Shown here in pieces: positions 44,530-51,905 of a stretch of DNA of 64,000 nucleotides. A program made the position numbers and the translations under genes. Positions within the stretch are counted from its first letter, which is position 1; every line of letters starts with the position of its first letter. A model generated the notes under the pieces. That model saw only the letters and a list, made by a program, of their open reading frames with translations. It searched no databases and was not told the origin of the DNA. Source of the stretch: Mesorhizobium prunaredense (lineage in GTDB: Bacteria > Pseudomonadota > Alphaproteobacteria > Rhizobiales > Rhizobiaceae); the NCBI RefSeq assembly GCF_900156895.1, contig NZ_FTPD01000020.1, forward strand, positions 1 through 64,000, read 5' to 3'.

Positions 44530-45837
44530 ATGGCACTGGCAGTCATCACGCCCAAGAATGGTCGCGCCGGAGGCATTTTTTTCTACGCCGCCCACTTCCG
44601 CGCTGCCCGCTTCCGCGCCGCCTACTTCCGCGCTGCTTGTCTGCTGTTGCTGGTTGTCGCTTGCCTGGCTCTTTCGCCAGTTTCCTTTGCCGCCGACGCG
44701 CCGCTCGCCATGACGAGCTACAAAATGGCCGGTGACGCCACCAAGATGCGCATCGTCATGAATTTCGATCGCGAGCCCGACGTCAAATGGTTCCTGCTGC
44801 GCGGCCCCCACCGTCTGGTCGTCGACCTGCCAAGCACGAGATTCGCCATCAATGCCAAGGATGTGAAGGCGCGCGGCCTGGTCAGGAGCGTGCGTTACGG
44901 CGACCTCGGCGAGGGGGTATCGCGGCTGATTCTCACCGGCAAGGGCCCGTTCGCCATCGACAGGCTCGACGTGCTCAAGAACGATGAGGGCAACGGCTAC
45001 CGTATCGCCATCGACATGTCGGCGGCGTCCGTGCGGGAATTCGACGCCGCTCTTGCCAATCAGGCGTTGACCACCGGCTCGACGGTCTCCTCCGACAAGG
45101 GTGGCAGGGTCGGCACTGGCCCGGTCTCCAATCCAGGCCATCGTTTCACCGTCGTCATCGATCCAGGCCATGGCGGCATCGACGGCGGCGCCGAGGGCAT
45201 GAACGGCACCGTCGAGAAGAACGTCACGCTCGCTTTCGCCACCGAATTGCGGGACAAACTCGCCGCAGTCGGCAAGTACGACGTGTTCATGACGCGCGAG
45301 ACGGACCAGTTCCTGCGGCTGGACGACCGCGTGCGCATTGCCCGCCAGCACGAGGCCGATCTGCTCATTTCGATCCACGCCGACACGATCAGGGTCAAGG
45401 GCCTTCGCGGCGCAACCGTCTACACCGTCTCCGACAAGGCTTCCGATCCCGAAGCGCAGGCGCTCGCCGACCGTGAAAACCTTTCCGACCAATTCGCCGG
45501 CATGGAAATCAAGGACGACAACAAGGAAGTAACCGACATCCTGATCGACCTGATTCGCCGCGAGACGCACAGTTTCTCGATGAGTTTTGCCCAAACGCTG
45601 GTCGGCCAGCTTTCCACCAGTGTCGGCCTCATCAACAATCCGCAGCGTTCGGCCAGCTTCAAGGTGTTGAAGGCGCCGGATGTTCCCTCCGTGCTGGTCG
45701 AGCTCGGCTATCTGTCGAATGCCAAGGACGAGGCGCAACTGCTCAGCGCCGATTGGCGCAGCAAGGCGGCCCAGAGCATAACCAATGCCATCGCCCTGTT
45801 CGCTTCAGCCAAGGCCGGAGCCCGAACCGGAGGCTGA
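44530..45837 (+). CDS. amiC: N-acetylmuramoyl-L-alanine amidase (AmiC type)
   Basis: A 435-aa exported Zn amidase that cuts the peptide stem from murein during cell division. The signal peptide is long (about 1-56) and carries three F-R-A-A units (HFRAARFRAAYFRAA) before its hydrophobic core. An AMIN domain (about 60-180) targets it to the cell wall, and the Amidase_3 domain runs from about 210: TVVIDPGHGGIDGGAEG (Zn His), Glu in VEKNVTLAFA, DLLISIHAD (Zn His), and VLVELGYLSN (catalytic Glu). The ATG at 44530 follows GGAAG; the longer frame upstream is not conserved. mrcA follows on the same strand. Confidence 0.93.
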   Translation: MALAVITPKNGRAGGIFFYAAHFRAARFRAAYFRAACLLLLVVACLALSPVSFAADAPLAMTSYKMAGDATKMRIVMNFDREPDVKWFLLRGPHRLVVDLPSTRFAINAKDVKARGLVRSVRYGDLGEGVSRLILTGKGPFAIDRLDVLKNDEGNGYRIAIDMSAASVREFDAALANQALTTGSTVSSDKGGRVGTGPVSNPGHRFTVVIDPGHGGIDGGAEGMNGTVEKNVTLAFATELRDKLAAVGKYDVFMTRETDQFLRLDDRVRIARQHEADLLISIHADTIRVKGLRGATVYTVSDKASDPEAQALADRENLSDQFAGMEIKDDNKEVTDILIDLIRRETHSFSMSFAQTLVGQLSTSVGLINNPQRSASFKVLKAPDVPSVLVELGYLSNAKDEAQLLSADWRSKAAQSITNAIALFASAKAGARTGG

Positions 45838-46050
45838 GATGCCCGCCGCCGCCCATAGCCAGTGACAGCGTTGCATGACAACAACACCCCGTACGTATAT
45901 TTCCGCCATTTCGAAGCCGAAATTCGATGCTGCCGCATTTTGCCCACATGGTGGCGACATGGATTTCGATTACCGGTCGGGATCGTCTCGAAAGCTTGCG
46001 CGAAAGGCGGCTTCGTTTAGGCAATTCCCGAACCAAGGACTGGAGCGGGC

Positions 46051-48507
46051 ATGATTCGTCTTATTGGCTATTTCTTCGGCATCGGCACCGCGCTGGCCCT
46101 TTTGGTCGCGGCCGGCGTGGCGATCTACATCAGCCATTTGTCGAAGGATTTGCCCGACTACGAGGTCCTGGCCAAGTATGAACCGCCGGTGACGACCCGC
46201 ATCCATGCGTCCGACGGTGCTCTGATGGCCGAATATGCGCGCGAGCGGCGCCTGTATTTGCCGATCCAGGCGGTGCCGGATCGTGTCAAGGCGGCCTTCC
46301 TGTCTGCCGAGGACAAAAACTTCTACAATCACCCCGGCATCGATATGACCGGCCTTGGCCGCGCAGTCATGGTCAATCTGCAGAATGCTGGCTCGGGCAA
46401 GCGCCAGGTCGGCGCCTCGACGATCACCCAGCAGGTGGCGAAAAACTTCCTGTTGTCCTCGGACCAGACCTACGAGCGCAAGATCAAGGAGATGATCCTG
46501 GCCTTCCGCATCGAGCAGGCCTATTCGAAGGACCGCATTCTCGAGCTCTACCTTAACGAGATTTTCTTCGGGCTTGGCGCCTATGGCGTCGCCGGCGCAG
46601 CGCTCACCTATTTCGACAAGGCGGTGAATGAACTCACCGTGGCGGAGGCGGCCTATCTGGCGGCTTTGCCGAAGGGCCCCTCCAACTATCACCCCTTCAA
46701 ATATGCCGACCGCGCCATCGAGCGCCGCAACTGGGTCATCGACCAGATGGTCGGCAACGGCTACGTCACGCAAGAGGAAGGCGCCAAGGCCAAGGCCGAG
46801 CCGCTCGGCGTCAAGCCACGCCGCTCCGGCACCTATCTGTTCGCCGGCGAATACTTCACCGAGGAGGTGCGTCGCCAGATCAGCACACGCTACGGCGAGA
46901 ATGCGCTCTACGAGGGCGGCCTTTCCGTCCGTACGACGCTCGATCCCAAGATGCAACTCATCGCCCGCAAAGCCATGCAGAACGGCCTGATGAAGTTCGA
47001 TACGCTACGCGGCTATCGCGGGCCGGTGAAGACCATCAGCGTGTCCGGCGACTGGGGCGTGCCTTTGAGCGAAGTCAAGGGACTGGACGACGTGCCCGAA
47101 TGGTCGCTCGCCGTCGTGCTCGACAGCTCGGAGAGCGGCCTGTCGATCGGCCTTCGGCCGACCCGGCAGATCTCGGGCGACCTCGTCAAGGATCGCACCG
47201 AAGGCAGCGTCAGCCGCGAGGACATGAGCTTCGCCATGCGTCATGTGGTCGGCGGCAAGACCGTCAAGGCCAAATCGCCGGCGGACGTGCTGAAGCCGGG
47301 CGACGTCATCTTCGTGCAGAAGAAAGAAGGTACGGATGGGGCCTATATCTTGCGCCAGGCCCCCGAAGTGGAGGGCGGCCTGATCGCCATGGATCCGCAT
47401 ACCGGCCGCGTTCTGGCCATGGTCGGCGGGTTCTCCTATTCGCTATCCGAATTCAACCGTACCACGCAGGCCATGCGGCAGCCGGGTTCGTCGTTCAAGC
47501 CGATCGTCTATGCGGCCGCTCTCGACAATGGCTATACGCCGGCTTCGGTGATCATGGATGGCCCGATCACCATCAAGAGCGGCAACACGACCTGGACGCC
47601 GAAAAACTACGATGGAAGGACAGCGGGCCCGGCGACCTTGCGGTCCGGTATCGAGAGGTCGCGCAATCTGATGACTGTGCGCCTGGCCAATGACATGGGC
47701 ATGAAACTGGTCGCCGAATATGCCGAGCGCTTCGGCGTCTACGATCGACTGGCGCAGTATCTGCCGATGGCGCTGGGCTCGGGCGAGACGACCGTGATGC
47801 GCATGGTATCGGCTTATTCGATCATGGCCAACGGCGGCAAGTCGATCAAGCCGACGCTGATCGACCGGATCCAGGATCGCTACGGCAAGACGGTATACAG
47901 GCAGGACGAACGCGGCTGCGAAAATTGCAATGCGGCCGAATGGCAGAACCAGCCTGAGCCGGAACTGGTCGACAATTCCGAGCAGGTGCTCGATCCGATG
48001 ACCGCCTATCAGATCACCTCGATGATGGAGGGCGTCGTCGAGCGCGGTACCGGCGCTACCGTCGCCGAACTCGGCCGCCACATCGCCGGCAAGACCGGAA
48101 CGACAAACGACGAGAAGGATACCTGGTTCATCGGCTATACGCCCAACCTCGTTGTCGGCCTTTATATGGGCTATGATCAGCCGAAAGGTCTTGGCAAGGG
48201 CGCGACCGGCGGCGGCCTTGCCGCGCCGATCTTCAAGGACTTCATGCGCGTGGCGCTGGACGGCACGCCCAATGTCGATTTCCAGGTTCCCGAAGGCATG
48301 AAGCTGATCGCCATCAATCGCAAAACCGGCATGCGGGCCAACCCGGACGACGCCGGCGCCTTTATCGAAGCCTTCAAACCGGGCACCGGCCCCGCCGACA
48401 GCTACTGGGTGATCGGCATGGGTGAGGACGGCTCCAACGCCTCCGGCGGCGCGCTGTCGCCACAGGCCAACCAAGCCATCCAGTCCGGCGGCGGCGGGCT
48501 CTACTGA
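46051..48507 (+). CDS. mrcA: Penicillin-binding protein 1A (bifunctional)
   Basis: An 818-aa class A PBP that polymerises glycan and crosslinks peptides. It has an N-terminal membrane anchor (about 2-30: IGYFFGIGTALALLVAAGVAIY). The transglycosylase domain (about 55-230) has SAEDKNFYNHPGID, GASTITQQVAKN and ILELYLNEIFFG. The transpeptidase domain has active-site Ser in RQPGSSFKPIVYA (S-x-x-K), S-x-N-type SRN in ERSRNLMTV, and KTGTT in IAGKTGTTND. Normal length. The ATG at 46051 has GGAGCGGG upstream. amiC lies upstream, and a terminator-like hairpin follows at 48526. Confidence 0.96.
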   Translation: MIRLIGYFFGIGTALALLVAAGVAIYISHLSKDLPDYEVLAKYEPPVTTRIHASDGALMAEYARERRLYLPIQAVPDRVKAAFLSAEDKNFYNHPGIDMTGLGRAVMVNLQNAGSGKRQVGASTITQQVAKNFLLSSDQTYERKIKEMILAFRIEQAYSKDRILELYLNEIFFGLGAYGVAGAALTYFDKAVNELTVAEAAYLAALPKGPSNYHPFKYADRAIERRNWVIDQMVGNGYVTQEEGAKAKAEPLGVKPRRSGTYLFAGEYFTEEVRRQISTRYGENALYEGGLSVRTTLDPKMQLIARKAMQNGLMKFDTLRGYRGPVKTISVSGDWGVPLSEVKGLDDVPEWSLAVVLDSSESGLSIGLRPTRQISGDLVKDRTEGSVSREDMSFAMRHVVGGKTVKAKSPADVLKPGDVIFVQKKEGTDGAYILRQAPEVEGGLIAMDPHTGRVLAMVGGFSYSLSEFNRTTQAMRQPGSSFKPIVYAAALDNGYTPASVIMDGPITIKSGNTTWTPKNYDGRTAGPATLRSGIERSRNLMTVRLANDMGMKLVAEYAERFGVYDRLAQYLPMALGSGETTVMRMVSAYSIMANGGKSIKPTLIDRIQDRYGKTVYRQDERGCENCNAAEWQNQPEPELVDNSEQVLDPMTAYQITSMMEGVVERGTGATVAELGRHIAGKTGTTNDEKDTWFIGYTPNLVVGLYMGYDQPKGLGKGATGGGLAAPIFKDFMRVALDGTPNVDFQVPEGMKLIAINRKTGMRANPDDAGAFIEAFKPGTGPADSYWVIGMGEDGSNASGGALSPQANQAIQSGGGGLY

Positions 48508-48525
48508 CATAGGTTTATGGTATTT

Positions 48526-48547
48526 GGGCCGGCTTTCGAGCCGGCCC
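48526..48547 (+). terminator. Hairpin after mrcA
   Basis: The sequence gggccggctttcgagccggccc forms a stable hairpin with an 8-bp GC stem and is followed by atttcgcttt. The T run is imperfect, so termination may be partial. prfB starts 102 bp later. Confidence 0.6.
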
Positions 48548-48649
48548 ATTTCGCTTTACAGGCGGCGGTGCCATCCCTATGTATCGCGCCAACCCAAGCT
48601 CTGCTTAAGCAACAGGGCACCATTTCAGCACAGGACAGAACGGCCAGCC

Positions 48650-49781
48650 ATGCGCGCGGAAACGCAGAATATTGTCGACGAAATCAGGCAGGCGATAACC
48701 CTGCTGAGGAGGCATCTTTGACTGGGATCAAGCGATAAAGCGGCTTGAATACCTGAATGTGCGTGCCGAGGATTCGAGCCTCTGGAACGAGCCGCTGGAG
48801 GCGCAGAAGCTGATGCGTGAGCGCCAGGGCCTCGAGGAAGGCATCGCCGCGGTCAAAGGCCTCACCCAGGCGCTGGAAGACAATATCGGCTTGATCGAGC
48901 TTGGCGAGGAAGAGGGCGATGAGAGCGTGGTCGCCGAGGCGGAAGCGGCGATCCGCTCGATGCGCGGCGAAGCAAAGGCCCGCCAGATCGAGACGCTGCT
49001 TTCGGGCGAGGCCGACGCCAACGACAGCTATCTCGAAATCCATGCCGGCGCCGGCGGCACCGAAAGCCAGGACTGGGCCTCGATGCTCCTGCGCATGTAC
49101 ACGCGTTGGGCCGAGCGGCGCCGCTTCAAGGTCGAGGTGCTGGAAGTGCATGACGGCGAAGAGGCCGGCATCAAGTCCGCCACGCTGCTGATCAAGGGCC
49201 ACAACGCCTATGGTTGGCTGAAGACGGAATCCGGCGTTCACCGTCTCGTGCGTATTTCGCCCTATGACAGCAATGCGCGCCGTCACACCTCCTTCGCCAG
49301 CGTCTGGGTCTATCCCGTGATCGACGATACGATCGAGATCGACGTTTCCGAATCGGATGTCCGCATCGACACCTATCGTTCGTCCGGATCGGGCGGGCAG
49401 CACGTCAACACCACCGATTCAGCGGTCCGCATCACCCATCTCGCCACTGGCATAGCGGTCGCCTGCCAGGCCGAGCGCTCCCAGCACAAGAACAAGGCGA
49501 AGGCCTGGGAGATGCTGCGTTCGCGGCTCTACGAGGAAGAGCTGAAGAAGCGCGAGGCGGTGGCCAACGCCACCGAAGCATCGAAGAGCGATATCGGCTG
49601 GGGCCACCAGATCCGCTCCTACGTTCTGCAGCCTTATCAGTTGGTGAAGGATCTGCGCACCGGCGTCGAGAGCACAAGCCCGTCGAGCGTGCTGGACGGC
49701 GACCTCGACGATTTCATGGAGGCGTCGCTGTCGCAGCGCATCGAGGGCGGCGCCGGCGAAGTGGTGGCCGATATCGACTGA
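48650..49781 (+). CDS. prfB: Peptide chain release factor 2 with programmed +1 frameshift
   Basis: RF2 recognises UGA and UAA stop codons. The first frame starts at ATG 48650 ([19 protein letters not shown]) and meets an in-frame TGA at 48719-48721 after 23 codons. A +1 slip on CTT joins it to the frame read from 48720 to 49781, giving about 376 aa in total (join 48650..48718, 48720..49781). The second part contains the catalytic GGQ in [18 protein letters not shown] and the anticodon-like region (SPF-type) in the middle. The frameshift is autoregulatory: low RF2 raises slippage. It lies downstream of mrcA in the same direction. Confidence 0.95.
48707..48721 (+). promoter_or_regulatory. prfB programmed frameshift signal
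   Basis: AGGAGG (48707-48712), a three-base spacer (cat), CTT (48716-48718), TGA (48719-48721), then C. This is the conserved RF2 frameshift arrangement: an internal Shine-Dalgarno three bases before CTT TGA C pushes the ribosome by +1. Confidence 0.95.
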
Positions 49782-50224
49782 AGCTCCTACGCCCCAAGCA
49801 GCAGGAACATCACGCTAGAGTAACAGGCTCTTCACTGTAATTGAGCAGGTGCTTTATGGTTTTGTTTTTTCGTCGAATTTTCGACAATTACTTCTACCTC
49901 CGGGTTAGATGTTGCAGCCCTGCCGGGGCTTGGCCCGGAACCACTGCGAGTTCAATCTCGTTATCCGCGCGATCCCACTGCCGGGGTTGATGAAGTCACT
50001 CTCGTCAGCCCCGGCAGGCTGGTTCTGGCTGCAGATGTCGGCGCTCGTTGCACAGCAATTTCTTGCGCCAGCAAAGGAATCAGCCCAGCATCCGAACGCT
50101 GGGGGAAAAAGCATTTATGGCCGGACGCGGCGTATCTGCGACCTGACGAGCCGGCCACTGGGAAGATACGTTCCAAGAACGGGCAAGCGAAACGCTTGAT
50201 AACTCGGTGATAGGAATTGCGCCC
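49782..50224. other. Intergenic region after prfB
   Basis: About 440 bp. It contains competing inverted repeats: cctgccggggct near 49918 pairs with agccccggcagg at 50007-50018, and ctgccgggg at 49978-49986 pairs with ccccggcag at 50009-50017. These could form alternative hairpins. There is no convincing gene or tRNA. Confidence 0.5.
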
Positions 50225-50611
50225 ATGCCTGCTTCCACAACCCGACTGGCCTCAGCCGTCAAGACGGCGCGCCGCCTCCTGAATTCGATCATTGCGGTGG
50301 TGGTTCTGACGGCCGCCATCATTGTATTTGCAGCGCCCGCTTTGGCGCACGACGCCACGCCGACTGCAGCGAAGCCGCAAGGCTGGAGTTACCCATTCTC
50401 CTGTTGTTCCGGCTATGATTGCCGCGCGGTCTCGCAGACGTCGATCAGCGAGCGTCCGGAGGGCTATGTCATCAAGGGAACAGGCGAGGTCGTGGGCTAC
50501 AGCGATGCACGGATCAAGAATTCGCCCGACGGCGAATATCACTGGTGTTCGGTCGCCGGCGCCAATGACGGAAAGACCATCTGCCTGTTCGTGCCACCGT
50601 CGTCGTTTTGA
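50225..50611 (+). CDS. Secreted cysteine-containing hypothetical protein
   Basis: A 128-aa exported protein. The signal peptide spans about 1-41 (LLNSIIAVVVLTAAIIVFAAPALA). The mature part has WSYPFSCCSGYDCRAVS near its start and YHWCSVAGANDGKTICLFVPP at the end, giving five Cys of which two pairs may bond. This is a conserved rhizobial family with unknown function, as far as I can recognise. I chose the ATG at 50225 over 50207 for the signal-peptide length. The stop overlaps the start of a palindromic repeat. Confidence 0.75.
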   Translation: MPASTTRLASAVKTARRLLNSIIAVVVLTAAIIVFAAPALAHDATPTAAKPQGWSYPFSCCSGYDCRAVSQTSISERPEGYVIKGTGEVVGYSDARIKNSPDGEYHWCSVAGANDGKTICLFVPPSSF

Positions 50612-50691
50612 TGCATGTCGCCCAAAGGCTTTGCTCCGAGGGCCATGGCCTGACCCGAGGGTGCGTAGCGGTTTGGGATAACGACGTGCAT
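50611..50691. repeat. Dispersed 81-bp palindromic element bounded by ATGCA
   Basis: A third well-preserved copy: ends atgcatgtcgcccaaag and tttgggataacgacgtgcat, with a cctgacccgaggg region in the middle. It starts at the last base of the previous stop codon. It belongs to the family at 25298 and 29112. Confidence 0.75.
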
Positions 50692-50816
50692 CAAAAGGAT
50701 TGAAGCGCGCCACGCGTCCGACGCAGGCAAGCCGAGTCTGCCGACAGACGGTTGTCAACAGCGCCTCTTTATGTTGCCTTGCCGCGCTGGCGCGAAGCAA
50801 TCGCGAGGGAGGCGTC

Positions 50817-50903
50817 ATGACCATAAAGGCAAGCTGCCACTGCAGGGCGACGACGTACGAGGTTTCGGAAGCGCCGCTGACCGTGACGCAATTGCGCAAA
50901 TAG
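50817..50903 (+). pseudogene. Truncated GFA/DUF636-family gene start
   Basis: A 28-codon open frame with a good GGGAGG site encodes MTIKASCHCRATTYEVSEAP and then stops at 50901-50903. The start is that of glutathione-dependent formaldehyde-activating (GFA) family proteins, whose first Zn motif is SCHCGA; here the Gly after CHC is Arg. The remaining about 100 residues of the family are absent. It is read as a remnant cut off early. Otherwise the 530-bp gap between 50611 and 51142 holds only repeats. Confidence 0.6.
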
Positions 50904-50984
50904 CGGCCGTTGAATTGACCGGGAAAAGCCATGGCCAGCCGCTTTTCCCCTTCCATTTTTCGCCGCATTTCATGTTACAAGCAT

Positions 50985-51082
50985 AGAGCGACTTGCGTCC
51001 ACTTGGACGCACAAAGTACGCTCTAAGACTTTGAATCTATGCATCGTGCTTTCCGAAAATCGATGATTTTCGGGCCGATGCA
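50985..51082. repeat. Two-hairpin palindromic element
   Basis: First hairpin 50985-51024 pairs agagcgacttgcgtcc with ggacgcacaaagtacgctct. Second hairpin 51040-51082 pairs tgcatcg with cgatgca and has inner palindrome cgaaaatcgatgattttcg. The unit is of a kind that recurs in Mesorhizobium genomes, as I recall. It lies 60 bp before the OmpA lipoprotein start. Confidence 0.65.
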
Positions 51083-51141
51083 ACGGAAGGGCTGATGCGG
51101 CGCGCCACTGGTGGGACCGCGGACTGGAGAGGGACTACCTG

Positions 51142-51792
51142 ATGAAAAAGACTGTGCTCGTCGCCGTGGCGACGGCTGTGCTCGTGAGTGCCTGCACCAC
51201 AACCGATCCGTATACCGGACAACAGAAAGTTTCCAACACTGCGGCCGGCGCCGGCATCGGCGCGCTGGCAGGTGCGGGGCTCGGCCTGCTCGCCGGCGGC
51301 AACGATCGCCGCAATGCGCTGATCGGCGCTGGCGTCGGCGCGCTTGCTGGCGGCGCCATCGGCGCCACGATGGACCAGAACGAGGCCGAACTGCGCCGGC
51401 AGCTTCAGGGTTCCGGCGTCAGCGTCACCCGCAGCGGCGACCAGATCATCCTCAACATGCCGTCCGACATCACCTTCAACGTCGACCAGGACGCGGTGAA
51501 GCCCGGCTTCTATCAAGTGCTGAATTCGGTAGCACTTGTGCTGAACAAGTTCCGCCAGACCACGGTCGACGTGTTCGGCCACACCGACTCGACCGGTGGC
51601 GACGAACACAATTTCGACCTGTCGCAGCGCCGCGCGCTGGCAGTCGCCAATTATCTGTCCGGGCAGGGCGTAGATACCCGCCGCTTTGCCGTCACCGGCT
51701 TCGGCAAGACGCGTCCGATCGCCTCCAATGCAACGGCCGCCGGCCGTGCCCAGAACCGCCGCGTCGAGATCCAGCTCTCACCGCTCACCTGA
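51142..51792 (+). CDS. OmpA-family lipoprotein
   Basis: A 216-aa outer-membrane lipoprotein. The N-terminus (MKKTVLVAVATAVLVSAC) is a type II signal with lipobox VSAC. A Gly-rich glycine-zipper segment (about 35-76: AAGAGIGALAGAGLGLLAGG) may insert in the membrane. The C-terminal OmpA domain (about 95-216) has TVDVFGHTDSTGGDEHNFDLSQRRA and FGKTRPIASN, the peptidoglycan-binding core with conserved Asp and Arg. The ATG at 51142 follows GAGGGACT. It ends at a strong terminator. Confidence 0.93.
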   Translation: MKKTVLVAVATAVLVSACTTTDPYTGQQKVSNTAAGAGIGALAGAGLGLLAGGNDRRNALIGAGVGALAGGAIGATMDQNEAELRRQLQGSGVSVTRSGDQIILNMPSDITFNVDQDAVKPGFYQVLNSVALVLNKFRQTTVDVFGHTDSTGGDEHNFDLSQRRALAVANYLSGQGVDTRRFAVTGFGKTRPIASNATAAGRAQNRRVEIQLSPLT

Positions 51793-51823
51793 GCAAGACA
51801 AACAAGAAGACGGCTTGCACATG

Positions 51824-51850
51824 AAAACGGCCCCGCAAGGGGCCGTTTTT
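51824..51850 (+). terminator. Rho-independent terminator after the OmpA lipoprotein
   Basis: aaaacggcccc, gcaa, ggggccgttttt: a perfect GC hairpin followed by five T. It can also act on the minus strand, terminating the DEAD-box helicase gene that ends at 51899. Confidence 0.93.
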
Positions 51851-51863
51851 GCTGGTATTTGAG

Positions 51864-51905
51864 AATTTCTGCTGTGATCGGCCCAATTTCTGCTGTGATC
51901 AGCCC
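51864..51905. repeat. 21-bp tandem duplication at a stop codon
   Basis: aatttctgctgtgatcggccc (51864-51884) is followed by aatttctgctgtgatcagccc (51885-51905), one mismatch. The second copy contains the stop codon of the minus-strand helicase gene, so the duplication added a second TGA-containing unit just past the gene. Confidence 0.9.

Noticed and set aside
48422..48721. prfB as a broken gene because of the TGA at 48719
   Set aside because: The stop sits in a canonical programmed frameshift site with correct Shine-Dalgarno spacing.
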